NCBI GenBank assembly: GCA_900316075.1
Contig: ONBT01000005.1
Span: forward strand, 18,759 to 82,758
Length of the DNA stretch: 64,000 nt
From: an uncultured Lachnospiraceae bacterium
GTDB taxonomy: Bacteria; Bacillota; Clostridia; Lachnospirales; Lachnospiraceae
Reading direction: 5' to 3'
Shown here: piece by piece, positions 1-8,478 of the stretch
Layout: the number at the start of each line of letters is the position of its first letter
Numbering within the stretch: position 1 is the stretch's first letter
Notes under the pieces: generated by a model
Told to the model about the DNA's origin: nothing
The model's database searches: none
Seen by the model: only the letters and a program-made list of their open reading frames with translations
Translations under genes and position numbers: made by a program

Positions 1-1204
1 TGAGCTGGATATTATCCCGCAGACGAATGATGGGAACGACGGTACCGAGCTCCAGGGCAATCTGCCGCCGGATCATGACAACCCGGTCCAGAAGGTCGCC
101 GCCCTGGTTTACGTCAGCCAGGGGGATAATGCCGTAGCCGAACTCCAGCTCGATGGGGTCGACGTTCAACAGAGAAACCACGTTCTCCGGTTTTCGGATC
201 TCCTCGGCCTCGGTCTCTTCCTCGGCCGTCTCCTGTTCCACCTGCTCCTGACCCATCGAACGCTGCATCGAAACGCCGGAGATGATGAAGAGGGCTCCGA
301 AGGCCAGGAAAAGGAGGTCGTTCAGGGGCGTGAAGAAGCCCAGGAAGATCATGGCCCCGCCCACGATATAGAGAACTTTCGGAATGCCGAAAAGCTGTTT
401 GACCAGGGTGGACGAGAAGTCGACTTCCTTGGAGCCCTTGGTCACGAGAATACCGGTAGCCAGGGATATGAGGAGGGAGGGAATCGAGGAGGATAGACCA
501 TCGCCGATGGTCAGGATCGTGTAGCGGTTCAGGGCCTCCTGAATCGTCATGCCCTGCCGCATCATGCCCATGACGAGACCCCCGACGAGGTTGATCATGG
601 AAATAATGAGACCCGCGGTCGCATCTCCCTTGACGTACTTCGTGGCACCGTCCATGGAACCGAAGAAGGCCGATTCCTCCTGCAGCTTGTTCCGGCGCTC
701 ACGGGCCTGCTCGTCGGTGATGGCTCCGGTATTTAAGTCCGCGTCGATTGCCATCTGCTTGCCGGGCATGGCGTCGAGGGTGAACCGGGCCGTAACCTCG
801 GAGATACGCTCGGTACCTTTATTTATGACGACGAACTGGATGATGATCAGGATGACGTAGACGATGGCCCCGATGATGAGGTCGCCGCCGCCCATGAACT
901 GACCGAAGGACTCGACGACATTTCCGGGCTGGCCGGTGGAAAGGATGAGCCGGGTCGAGGACACGTTCAGGGAAATACGGAAGATGGTCGTGAAGAGGAG
1001 GAGGGTCGGATAGAAGGACATATCCAGAGGCTCCTTGACGAAAAGGCAGTTCATCATGACGACCAGGGCCACGGAAATATTGAAGGCCAGCATGATGTCG
1101 AGGAGCCAGGAGGGAATCGGGACGATCATGAACATGACGGCGGCCAGGATATAAAGGGCTACGCCATAGTCCGACACATTGAGCTTCTTCAGGGTCTCGG
1201 TCAT
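1..1204 (-). CDS. flhA: flagellar export gate protein FlhA (C-terminus cut off by window edge)
   Basis: FlhA is the largest inner-membrane part of the flagellar type III export gate; its cytosolic C-domain docks substrates and chaperones. Only the N-terminal 401 codons are present. They show several hydrophobic membrane segments and the FHIPEP-family cytosolic loop at about residues 138-185 (PGKQMAIDADL, then EESAFFGSMDGA). The ATG at 1204 is preceded by a strong AAAGGAGG at about 1212-1219. It follows flhB by 143 bp and has its own likely promoter (1291-1296). The frame stays open to base 2, so this is a true edge truncation, not a pseudogene. Confidence 0.97.
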   Translation of the reverse strand, partial: MTETLKKLNVSDYGVALYILAAVMFMIVPIPSWLLDIMLAFNISVALVVMMNCLFVKEPLDMSFYPTLLLFTTIFRISLNVSSTRLILSTGQPGNVVESFGQFMGGGDLIIGAIVYVILIIIQFVVINKGTERISEVTARFTLDAMPGKQMAIDADLNTGAITDEQARERRNKLQEESAFFGSMDGATKYVKGDATAGLIISMINLVGGLVMGMMRQGMTIQEALNRYTILTIGDGLSSSIPSLLISLATGILVTKGSKEVDFSSTLVKQLFGIPKVLYIVGGAMIFLGFFTPLNDLLFLAFGALFIISGVSMQRSMGQEQVEQETAEEETEAEEIRKPENVVSLLNVDPIELEFGYGIIPLADVNQGGDLLDRVVMIRRQIALELGTVVPIIRLRDNIQL

Positions 1205-1236
1205 GTCCCGCTTTCCTCCTTTCCATGAATAATAAT

Positions 1237-1296
1237 AATGCTTACTGACTGCCTTCCTCGCAAAAAAGCGAATCTCCGCAATTAGTAAGCATTATA
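1237..1296 (-). promoter_or_regulatory. flhA promoter (extended -10) with 10-bp inverted repeat in the leader
   Basis: On the minus strand TGG-TATAAT (-10 at 1291-1296) is an extended -10; the -35 (TATACA) is weak. Starting inside the -10 is an inverted repeat: AATGCTTACT (1284-1293 on minus) and AGTAAGCATT (1237-1246). It could be an operator or a 5'-UTR hairpin. I infer separate transcription of flhA and whatever follows it. Confidence 0.4.
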
Positions 1297-1347
1297 CCAA
1301 AAATACCACAACTTGTATATCAGACTCAAAATAAATACAAGATTTTC

Positions 1348-2589
1348 CTATTTCCGCCCACCTGTGCTGCCGCTGCCCGGCCGCCGGGCAGTACGGCCCT
1401 GCTGACTATATACCATGGCCAGAATCTCGGCCACGGCCTGGTAGAGCTCGGCCGGAATTTCCTGGTCTAAGTCCACGGTCGTATAGATGGCTCTGGCCAG
1501 AGGCTTGTTCTCGACAATGGGGACACCCGCCTCTTTGGCCGCCTCCCTGATTCGCTGGGCCAGATACTCCTCGCCCTTGGCCACCAGGATAGGGGCCGGG
1601 GCCACGTCGGTATCGTACTTGATGGCGACGGCGATATGGGTCGGGTTCGTGATGACGACATCCGCCTGGGGGACGTTCTTCATCATACGCCGCTGGGAAG
1701 CCTCCCGCATCTTCTGCTTCTGCCGGCTCTTGATCTCAGGATCACCTTCCTGGTCCTTGTACTCGTCCTTGACTTCCTGCTTGGTCATCTTCAGGTTCTG
1801 ATTGAACTTCCACCGCTGGAAGAAGAAGTCGGCAAAGCCGATGACGAGGTAGACAAGGCTGATCCGGAGTCCCAGATCCACCACCATGTCAAGGACCAGG
1901 GAAATGCCCTGATTTAATGGCATCTCGTAGAGAAGGAAGATGTCCTTGAGGCGGCCGGACAGGTAGGAATAGGCGATAGCCCCGATTAGGGCGATCTTCG
2001 CAATCGAAAGCAGCAGGCGGAACAGGGCCTGGGTATTGAACATCCGTTTGAAGCCCTGGATGGGGTTGAACTTGTCAAAGGAGGGCTTCAGGGGCTCCGT
2101 CGAAATCTGGAACTTGAACTGGAGGCCGTTCGAAAAGAAGGCGATGAGAAAGCCCCCGAGGAGGAAAGGCAGGGCCGCCAGGATGTATTGAAGGGTACTG
2201 GCGCCTAAGACCCTGGCCACGGTCCCTGTCGTAAGTCCGCTTCGGTCCGAGGCCACGACTTCAGTGATTTCATTTCCGAAGGCCCAGTTGAAAAGGCCCT
2301 CAAAGCGGCCGCCCACCATGGTGCCAAAAAGGCGCAGCATGAGAAAGATGCCGATGAGTTCGAAGGAGTTGGCAAGCTCCTGGGATTTAGCTACCTGACC
2401 TTTTTTTCGGGTATCGCTGATTCGCTTTTCGGTAGGAGCCTCGGTCTTCTCTCCGCCGGGTCCGTCGCCGAAGAACTGGAGATTGTAGGAAAGAAGGGGC
2501 TTGCGAGAAGGCGCACAAGTCCCGGCGAGGCTGCAGGAACGCCGTCCCGCCGGGATATATATATGTTTTACATTATTCATATAAACCAT
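1348..2589 (-). CDS. flhB: flagellar export switch protein FlhB
   Basis: FlhB switches the export apparatus from rod/hook to filament substrates by self-cleavage in its cytosolic domain. The autocleavage motif NPTH is at residues 305-308, after four membrane segments and a charged linker (KDEYKDQEGDPEIKSRQ). Start: ATG at 2589, 4 bp after the fliR stop; a second in-frame ATG is at 2580. Family homology begins only near residue 33 (LLSYNLQFF). The preceding codons lie in a dispersed intergenic repeat (2531-2584), so residues 4-20 look repeat-derived. No good ATG/GTG/TTG exists nearer residue 33, so the extension is probably translated. Confidence 0.95.
   Translation of the reverse strand: MVYMNNVKHIYIPAGRRSCSLAGTCAPSRKPLLSYNLQFFGDGPGGEKTEAPTEKRISDTRKKGQVAKSQELANSFELIGIFLMLRLFGTMVGGRFEGLFNWAFGNEITEVVASDRSGLTTGTVARVLGASTLQYILAALPFLLGGFLIAFFSNGLQFKFQISTEPLKPSFDKFNPIQGFKRMFNTQALFRLLLSIAKIALIGAIAYSYLSGRLKDIFLLYEMPLNQGISLVLDMVVDLGLRISLVYLVIGFADFFFQRWKFNQNLKMTKQEVKDEYKDQEGDPEIKSRQKQKMREASQRRMMKNVPQADVVITNPTHIAVAIKYDTDVAPAPILVAKGEEYLAQRIREAAKEAGVPIVENKPLARAIYTTVDLDQEIPAELYQAVAEILAMVYSQQGRTARRPGSGSTGGRK
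2531..2584 (+). repeat. dispersed intergenic repeat, copy R1 (overlaps 5' end of flhB)
   Basis: Plus-oriented copy: CTGCAGGAAC near the left end, CCGGG in the middle, core TTTTACATTATTCAT at 2566-2580. The minus strand of this copy is translated as the first ~20 residues of FlhB. Confidence 0.6.
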
Positions 2590-2593
2590 ATAC

Positions 2594-3373
2594 CTAATGC
2601 ATATCCTCCACTGCTTCAGGGATAATCCGCTTCATCTCGTCGGCAATCATGTCCACAACCTCCGGGAAAAGGAAGACCGTGAGGAAGATGGCCGCGAAGC
2701 CCACGAGAATCTTGATCTGGACGCCGACCGAAAACATGTTCATCTGCGGGGCGACTTTCGCCATGACGCCGAGAATCACGTTCGTCATCAGCATGCAGCA
2801 GAAAACCGGCAGGACGATGCGGAAGCCGATGATGAAGAAATCTGCCATGTATTTGACGGAGAGGTTCAGAAGGTCGTCCCAGTGAAAGTCCGCCCCGTTC
2901 AGGGGAATCAGGGAGAATGAGTCGCAGATGGCCCGAATCACGTACCGGTGCAGGTTCGAGGCCAGGAGCATCAACATGAGGAAGTAATAATAGGTCTGGC
3001 CGGTAATCGTGGTCTGGGTGTTCATGGACTGGTCGAACTCGGAGACCATGGAAAGGCCGATATCCATATCCATGAGGTTGCCGGAGAAACTGATGATGGA
3101 GGTGCAGATATTGGCCACGAAACCCATGATGAGGCCCACGATGACTTCCTTCAGGACCACGACCGCGTAGCCGATGACCGAGCCGTAGGCAAGCTCCACC
3201 GGCTGCATGACCCCGGCCACCATGATGGCAAGAAGAGCCGAAAAGCCCGCCCTTACCATGGTCGGCACGGACCGGTCCGAGAAGATGGGGGCCGCGAAAA
3301 GGAAGGAGGCAATCCGGACAAAGATCAGGAGAAAATATTCAAAATCCGCGAGAGAATATGTGTTCTGAACCAT
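2594..3373 (-). CDS. fliR: flagellar export protein FliR
   Basis: 259 residues, the usual FliR length, almost entirely hydrophobic with about six membrane segments. FliR with FliP and FliQ forms the helical export pore inside the MS ring. The N-terminus (LADFEYFLLIFVRIASFLF) and mid-region (GFVANICTSIISFSGNLMDM) match the family. It lies between fliQ (6 bp gap) and flhB (4 bp gap), consistent with coupled translation in the export block. Confidence 0.97.
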   Translation of the reverse strand: MVQNTYSLADFEYFLLIFVRIASFLFAAPIFSDRSVPTMVRAGFSALLAIMVAGVMQPVELAYGSVIGYAVVVLKEVIVGLIMGFVANICTSIISFSGNLMDMDIGLSMVSEFDQSMNTQTTITGQTYYYFLMLMLLASNLHRYVIRAICDSFSLIPLNGADFHWDDLLNLSVKYMADFFIIGFRIVLPVFCCMLMTNVILGVMAKVAPQMNMFSVGVQIKILVGFAAIFLTVFLFPEVVDMIADEMKRIIPEAVEDMH

Positions 3374-3379
3374 GCGCCG

Positions 3380-3649
3380 CTATCGGATATAGAGGGAGAA
3401 ATCCGTCCACAGGGTCGTCATATAGTTGACAATCGTGTTCAGGATGAAGGAACCGAAAACCATGAGGGAAATGAAGATGGCCAGGACCTTCGGTACGAAG
3501 GTCAGAGTCTGCTCCTGAATACTCGTCACGGTCTGAAAGATGGAGACGATGAGACCCACCACCAGAGACACAAGAAGGGGCGGGGCCGAGCAGATGATGG
3601 TGTTATAGTAGGCATCCCGCATGATGTCGAGAATCTGTCCTTCCGTCAT
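3380..3649 (-). CDS. fliQ: flagellar export protein FliQ
   Basis: 89 residues with two membrane helices (about 17-38 and 52-74), the standard FliQ architecture. Subunit of the FliP5-FliQ4-FliR1 export pore. The ATG at 3649 is preceded by AAGGAG, which directly abuts a copy of the dispersed intergenic repeat. Order fliP-fliQ-fliR is conserved. Confidence 0.97.
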   Translation of the reverse strand: MTEGQILDIMRDAYYNTIICSAPPLLVSLVVGLIVSIFQTVTSIQEQTLTFVPKVLAIFISLMVFGSFILNTIVNYMTTLWTDFSLYIR

Positions 3650-3660
3650 GACATTTTCTC

Positions 3661-3720
3661 CTTATGAATAATGTAAAACAAATACTTTTTTCTCCCGGTC
3701 GCGACCCCTGCCGCTCTCCT
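3661..3720 (-). repeat. dispersed intergenic repeat, copy R2 (fliP-fliQ)
   Basis: Minus-oriented: GAGCGGCAGGGG, GACCGGGAG, then GTATTTGTTTTACATT...CATAAGG running into the fliQ ribosome binding site. Its last 25 bases (coding sense) are identical to copy R8 upstream of the DUF5716-like gene. Confidence 0.7.
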
Positions 3721-3724
3721 TCCG

Positions 3725-4786
3725 TCAATAGAAGGTTTTGACAAGAGACCCGATGACCAGATTCCACCCGTCCGCCATGATGAAGAGCAGAATCTTGAAG
3801 GGCATGGAAATCGTCGTCGGCGGCAGCATCATCATACCCATGGACATAAGGACCGAGGCCACGACCATGTCGATGACGATGAAGGGGATGTAGATCAAGA
3901 AGCCGATGATGAAGGCCGTTCGGAGCTCGGACAGGATGAAGGCCGGTACCAGAACGATGAAGGGCACGTCGTCATAGTCCTCGTAGGTGACCTGGGCGAT
4001 GTCGCAGAAGAGATTTAAGTCCTTGGTCTGGGTCTGCCCGTACATAAACTCCCGGATGGGCTTCTCCGCTTCGGAAAGGGCCTGCTCCTGGGTGATGGTC
4101 CCGTTATCGAGGGGCACCAGGGCGTTCTGATTGATCTGGACCATGGTGGGCCACATGATGAAAAGGGTGAGAATCAGGGCAAGGCCCGTGATGACCTGGT
4201 TGGGGGGCGCGGTCTGGGTATTTAACGCCGCCCGCACGAAGTGGAGAACGACGATGATTCTCGTGAAGCTTGTCAGCATCACGAGAATCGACGGCGCCAG
4301 GGCGATGACCGTGAGAATCAGGAACATCCGAAGCTGGGCCGAAAGGGAGGTATTCTCCCCGTCAAAGGTCAGGGAAAAGCCCCCGGTGCCCGTCGTGGAG
4401 TTCGACGCATTCGGAGCGTACTCAGTCGAGCCGTAGTCCGTGTAGTAGGGATTCGTCGTATTGTCATTCCGGCCGTACTGGCTGTTGTCCAGATTCTGGC
4501 TGTTCGTCCCGTACTGGCTGTTGGCGTCCTGGGGGGACTCGATGTCCGACCCGTTGTCGTTTGCAGTCTGGGTCTGGTCATTGGCCACGGTGTCCCGGCC
4601 GGTATTCGGCGTGGTCAAAGACCCCACGCTGTTCGTGCCGCCCGAAGACGATGTGGTAGTCGTCTGCGAGGCTTCTGCCCGGCCGCTTTTTCCCATCGGG
4701 AGGATGAGGGAGACCGAAATTGCTAAAAAAAGAGCCGCCAACGAAAGACTGGCGGCCACAATGATTTTTTTAAGATTCTTTTTCAT
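3725..4786 (-). CDS. fliP: flagellar export protein FliP with long low-complexity periplasmic linker
   Basis: FliP builds most of the export pore. I choose ATG 4786 (353 aa, overlapping fliO by 17 bp): it starts a clear signal peptide (MKKNLKKIIVAASLSLAALF) behind AAAGGG, whereas the upstream extension of the frame only shadows fliO. After signal cleavage near residue 38 comes a ~95-residue Ser/Thr/Asn/Gln/Tyr-rich linker (about 40-136) with a repeated NSQYG, then the conserved core (QLRMFLILTVIALAPSIL, SFTRIIVVLHFVR). Most FliP proteins go almost directly from signal peptide to core at about 250 aa, so the linker is unusual. Confidence 0.94.
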   Translation of the reverse strand: MKKNLKKIIVAASLSLAALFLAISVSLILPMGKSGRAEASQTTTTSSSGGTNSVGSLTTPNTGRDTVANDQTQTANDNGSDIESPQDANSQYGTNSQNLDNSQYGRNDNTTNPYYTDYGSTEYAPNASNSTTGTGGFSLTFDGENTSLSAQLRMFLILTVIALAPSILVMLTSFTRIIVVLHFVRAALNTQTAPPNQVITGLALILTLFIMWPTMVQINQNALVPLDNGTITQEQALSEAEKPIREFMYGQTQTKDLNLFCDIAQVTYEDYDDVPFIVLVPAFILSELRTAFIIGFLIYIPFIVIDMVVASVLMSMGMMMLPPTTISMPFKILLFIMADGWNLVIGSLVKTFY

Positions 4787-5165
4787 TTTTCCCTTTAAAG
4801 GAGGAAAGGATGTCCCCGAAGCTCTTTCCGGAAGAAAAACCATGAGCCGCCAGGGATGAGGCTTTCGTCTTCTCAAGGTCCACAAGATCATCTTTCGAAA
4901 TCTCCCCGAGGGTAGTGATTTCATTCTTCCCCAGGGCGATGACGAAGTAGCGGTCTTTACCTACTTTCACGATTTCGAGAAAACGGCCGTTGCCAATTTT
5001 CGCAGTCTCTATGATCTCGACATTGCCGCCCGTCCCGTGCTTCTTCTGGTAGCCCGCAATCCACTTCGTCGTGTAGTAGGTCAGAATCAGAACCACGACG
5101 AAAATGATCAGGACAACGATGAGCTGAAAGACGCTCTGCAGCGAGTCGGTCGAAACGAGGAGCAT
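4770..5165 (-). CDS. fliO: flagellar biosynthesis protein FliO (FliZ-type)
   Basis: 131 residues: one N-terminal membrane helix (about 11-31) followed by a small cytosolic domain (VEIIETAKIGNGRFLEIVKVGKDRYFVIAL) typical of FliO/FliZ. FliO is the scaffold for assembly of the FliP ring. Starts 3 bp after cheY; its end overlaps fliP by 17 bp. Position and topology make the call secure despite low conservation of the family. Confidence 0.9.
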   Translation of the reverse strand: MLLVSTDSLQSVFQLIVVLIIFVVVLILTYYTTKWIAGYQKKHGTGGNVEIIETAKIGNGRFLEIVKVGKDRYFVIALGKNEITTLGEISKDDLVDLEKTKASSLAAHGFSSGKSFGDILSSFKGKNEKES

Positions 5166-5168
5166 TGC

Positions 5169-5531
5169 TTAGCCGATGACCTTCTTCACAGCCTCAAGGA
5201 CACGCTCGGCCTGGAAGGGCTTGACAATGAAGTCCCGGGCACCGGACTGGATAGCCTCGATAACCATGGCCTGCTGGCCCATGGCGGAGCACATGATGAC
5301 GTTCGCGTTCGGATCCTTCTCCTTGATTCCCTTCAGGGCGCCGATGCCGTCAAGCTCGGGCATGGTGATATCCATGAGGACCAGGTCGGGATTGCATTCG
5401 GAATAGGCTTCAATAGCTTTGACACCGTTTTCAGCTTCTCCGACGACATTGTAGCCGTTCTTCGTCAGAATATCCTTGATCATCATTCGCATGAACGCCG
5501 CGTCGTCGCAGATAAGAATGTTCTTTGCCAT
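5169..5531 (-). CDS. cheY: chemotaxis response regulator CheY
   Basis: Single receiver domain, 120 aa, no output domain. Acidic pocket D9/D10, phosphorylatable D54 (LVLMDITMPELDG), S82 and K104 in FIVKPF are all present. CheY-P binds FliM/FliN(FliY) at the switch; in Firmicutes it favours counter-clockwise rotation. cheY directly follows fliY and precedes fliO as in Bacillus and Clostridia. A sigma-A-type promoter lies just upstream (5570-5598), so it may be transcribed independently of fliY. SD: AAGGAG. Confidence 0.97.
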   Translation of the reverse strand: MAKNILICDDAAFMRMMIKDILTKNGYNVVGEAENGVKAIEAYSECNPDLVLMDITMPELDGIGALKGIKEKDPNANVIMCSAMGQQAMVIEAIQSGARDFIVKPFQAERVLEAVKKVIG

Positions 5532-5569
5532 CTCTACTCTCCTTAGTTGATAATAAACAATCGAGTATA

Positions 5570-5598
5570 ATAATACATTTTTCGAAAGAATCTATCAA
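5570..5598 (-). promoter_or_regulatory. sigma-A-type promoter upstream of cheY
   Basis: TTGATA (5593-5598), 17-bp spacer, TATTAT (5570-5575). It follows a weak hairpin with a T-run at the end of fliY (about 5610-5635). Would start a cheY-fliO-fliP-fliQ-fliR-flhB unit. Confidence 0.55.
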
Positions 5599-5639
5599 GT
5601 AAATATTTCAAATACAAAAAAGCCTTTAACGCTTCTGAC

Positions 5640-6866
5640 TCACTTGACAATTTCGGTGATTCGGATACCGAAGGACTCCTCGATGACGACTACCTCGCCC
5701 TTGGCCACATACTTGCCGTTGACGAGGACGTCGATGGGCTCGCCGGCGATTTTGTTCAGCTCGATGATGGTGCCGGGAGCGAACTCCAGAATATCCTTAA
5801 TGGACTTATGCGTCCGGCCGAGCTCCACCGTGACCTCCAGAGGCACGTCCATGATGAGGTCGATGTTCTCGGACGAGTATGTATTCGGGAAAGCTCCCTC
5901 GAAGGTCGTGAACTGGGCCGGCTGCACGTTGACCGGCTGCTGCATTGGCATAGGCTGCGCATAGCCCATCTGGGGCTGCGCATAGCCCTGCATGGGCGGA
6001 GCCATCTGCGGCTGCTGCATCTGCATCTGGGGCTGAGGAGCCGGCTGGGGCTGCTGGGCCTCGATGGGATTGGCCTCCATCTGGGCAGGAGCCACAGGCT
6101 GGGCGTAGTCGTTTGCCGTCTCTCCGAAGGCTGCGTCGTCGACCGTGGAATTCGAGTCCGTCTGCATGTTCTTCTTGATGGACTCGACCATGGACTTGGC
6201 CAGGTCGATCGGGTAGAGCTGCATCATGATGGAGTCCACCAGGTCCCCGACCAGGAGGCGAAACTGGACCTTGATAAAGTCTCCCTTGATGAATTCGCCG
6301 ATCCCGTCCAACGTGGCCGTATCCTGCAGGTCGATGAGGTCGGACGTAGGCGGGGAAATATCGACGGTCTCATTCAGCATGGAGGAAAGAGATGTCGCCG
6401 AGGACCCCATCATCTGGTTCATGGCCTCGGAAATGGCGGAAAGGTGAATCTCGCCGAGTTCTTCGTCGACGTTGGTCCCGTCGCCGCCCATCATGAGGTT
6501 GGTGATGACCTTGACGTCGTCTTCCTTCAGGATCAGAAGGTTACTGCCGTCGATACCTCTCGTGTAGGAAATTTTTATGAGGACGCAGGGCTTTTCATAG
6601 AGTCCTACGATTTCATCCCAGTTGGAAACGGATACGATCGGGGTCGAAATCTCGACCTTTCTATTTACGAGGGAAAAGAGGGCCGTCGCAGCGGAGCCCA
6701 TGGAAATATTGGCAATCTCGCCGATGGTATCGATCTCGTCCGAGGTCAGGGAACCTCCGTTGGCCCCCCGCTGGGTAGCCGCCACGGTGGAAGCCGCGTC
6801 GCCTCCCGGTATTCCCCCGGCTATGAGGGCATTGATTTCTTCCTGTGAGAGTGTGGTGTCACTCAT
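5640..6866 (-). CDS. fliY: flagellar motor switch phosphatase FliY (FliN family)
   Basis: Two-part protein: N-terminal CheC-like domain with both phosphatase signatures (DEIDTIGEIANISMGSAATAL; LGEIHLSAISEAMNQMMGS), a Gln/Pro/Met-rich linker (about 255-320, QPQM and GYAQP repeats) and a C-terminal FliN surface (about 325-408, LEVTVELGRTHKSIKDIL). It forms the switch C-ring and dephosphorylates CheY-P. The frame begins at ATG 6872, but GGAGG abuts that codon; ATG 6866 sits 6 nt after GGAGG and gives the canonical MSDTTLSQEEINALIAGG, so I use it. Overlaps fliM by 8 bp. Confidence 0.96.
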   Translation of the reverse strand: MSDTTLSQEEINALIAGGIPGGDAASTVAATQRGANGGSLTSDEIDTIGEIANISMGSAATALFSLVNRKVEISTPIVSVSNWDEIVGLYEKPCVLIKISYTRGIDGSNLLILKEDDVKVITNLMMGGDGTNVDEELGEIHLSAISEAMNQMMGSSATSLSSMLNETVDISPPTSDLIDLQDTATLDGIGEFIKGDFIKVQFRLLVGDLVDSIMMQLYPIDLAKSMVESIKKNMQTDSNSTVDDAAFGETANDYAQPVAPAQMEANPIEAQQPQPAPQPQMQMQQPQMAPPMQGYAQPQMGYAQPMPMQQPVNVQPAQFTTFEGAFPNTYSSENIDLIMDVPLEVTVELGRTHKSIKDILEFAPGTIIELNKIAGEPIDVLVNGKYVAKGEVVVIEESFGIRITEIVK

Positions 6867-7845
6867 CTTCATCCTCCCTGATTATGCTGGTAACACGGAC
6901 CGCATAGTCGTTCCCGTAGGAGCCGGGAAGGGCCGTGAATTTCTTCAGATTGCCCACATAGACATCGAGCTCGTCGTCGACCTTCGTGTCGAGACGGATG
7001 ATGTCGCCGACCTGAAGGGCAGCAAAATCGGATACATTAATCTGGCTGTTGCCAAGCACAGCGGTGACGGGTATATCGGCTTTCCGGATGAGGACCTCGA
7101 TATCATCAGTGAAGTTCTCGTCCGTCTTTTCCTGCATATTCGAATACCAGAACTTGGTATTCAGCTTGTCCATGACAGGCTCGAGGGTCAGGTAGGGAAG
7201 GCAGATATTCATGAGGCCTTCCGTCTCCCCCATCTTGATATTGAGCGTGACGATGGCGATCATTTCGGTAGGGGAAATGATCTGGGCAAACTGGGAATTT
7301 GTCTCAATCCGCTCGAGGCGCGGGTAGACGTCCAGTACGTTTTCCCAGGGCTCCCGAAGGAGCTCGACGCAGTTTGTCATGATCCGCTCTATGATGAGAA
7401 GCTCGATTTCCGTGAAATCCCGGGTCTTATCTAGAGGATTGCCCTCTCCACCCAGCATCCGGTCTACGAAGGCGTAGCCGAGCTTCGACGCCATCTCAAT
7501 AATAATGGAGCCCTGCAAGGGGGAAAAATCCACGATACCCAGTAATACCGGGTTCGACAGGGCATTCGTAAACTCCATGTAGGTGACGGCCTCGGAGTTC
7601 ATGACCTCCACCTGGATATTCTTCCGGAGGTAGATGGGGAGGTTCGTTGAAAGGAGCCGCCCGTAGTGCTCGAAGATGATCTCAAGGGTACGAAGGTGCT
7701 CTTTGGAGAACTTGGAAGGGCGCGCGAAATCGTAGTCCTTGACCACGTTCTCCGAGGACTTCTTCATCTCCTCGATGTCCACATCGCCGTTGCTCAGGGA
7801 TTGCAGGAGGTTATCAATTTCACTTTGTGAAAGAACATCACTCAT
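6859..7845 (-). CDS. fliM: flagellar motor switch protein FliM
   Basis: 328 residues, normal FliM length. N-terminal CheY-binding peptide SQSEIDNLLQSL, central CheC-like domain without phosphatase function, and C-terminal SpoA/FliN-like domain (about 245-325). FliM links the FliG torque ring to the FliN/FliY ring and receives CheY-P. Its last codons overlap fliY, indicating translational coupling. Preceded by fliL at 21 bp. Confidence 0.97.
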   Translation of the reverse strand: MSDVLSQSEIDNLLQSLSNGDVDIEEMKKSSENVVKDYDFARPSKFSKEHLRTLEIIFEHYGRLLSTNLPIYLRKNIQVEVMNSEAVTYMEFTNALSNPVLLGIVDFSPLQGSIIIEMASKLGYAFVDRMLGGEGNPLDKTRDFTEIELLIIERIMTNCVELLREPWENVLDVYPRLERIETNSQFAQIISPTEMIAIVTLNIKMGETEGLMNICLPYLTLEPVMDKLNTKFWYSNMQEKTDENFTDDIEVLIRKADIPVTAVLGNSQINVSDFAALQVGDIIRLDTKVDDELDVYVGNLKKFTALPGSYGNDYAVRVTSIIREDEDE

Positions 7846-7866
7846 GCGTTAACTCACCCGCGGAAA

Positions 7867-8403
7867 TTACTGCACCGTCACACTTGAAAAGGCCACATCC
7901 ACGATGAAGTTCTGGGCCCCGAAATATTCGTTTAAGGAATCCTTGATATCGTTCTTGATCTGGTCCGAATCGTTCTGGACCTGATCCACCGTGTACTGCT
8001 GAACGACCTCGATGATCTTGTTCTTGATCATGCTGTCGTACTTCTTCGTCGTGGAATCGGAGGAAAGCTCAGCACTGTACTTTGAATAGGCGTCGCTCGT
8101 CGAATCCATATAGAGGGTCACTGACATCGAAGCGAAGTGCTGCTGTCCGTCCCCTGTGTCCTTCAGATTGATATTGAGGCTGTCCGCCAGGGCATAGGTC
8201 GCCAGGTTCTCCAGCGGCACCGTCGAATTTCCGTTCGCGGCATTGGCCACCTTCATATCCAGGTCCATCGCCGAAGAAACCTTCGATATCAGGGCATTGA
8301 CATTCTTGACTTCCGGAATGATCTGAAAGGCCATGAGGCCGGTCAATACGAGATTGATCAGGACCAGGGCGAAGGTAAGTACGGTCAGTAGACTCTTTTT
8401 CAT
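7867..8403 (-). CDS. fliL: flagellar basal body-associated protein FliL
   Basis: 178 residues: a single N-terminal membrane helix (about 7-27) and an extracytoplasmic domain ending in the typical C-terminal pattern (IKNDIKDSLNEYFGAQNFIVDVAFSSVTVQ). FliL rings surround stator units and help keep them engaged. It sits between motB (75 bp gap) and fliM. The family is divergent, so the call rests on topology, C-terminal pattern and position. Confidence 0.88.
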   Translation of the reverse strand: MKKSLLTVLTFALVLINLVLTGLMAFQIIPEVKNVNALISKVSSAMDLDMKVANAANGNSTVPLENLATYALADSLNINLKDTGDGQQHFASMSVTLYMDSTSDAYSKYSAELSSDSTTKKYDSMIKNKIIEVVQQYTVDQVQNDSDQIKNDIKDSLNEYFGAQNFIVDVAFSSVTVQ

Positions 8404-8478
8404 GGAAACTGCCTTTCGTTTCGCATTAATAATATAAAGCCTTATGTTTCACCATATTCCGCTGCTCTTCCGCCCGCA

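Noticed and set aside
4787..4924. 46-codon upstream extension of fliP
   Set aside because: It lies wholly in fliO in another frame; the signal peptide begins at ATG 4786.
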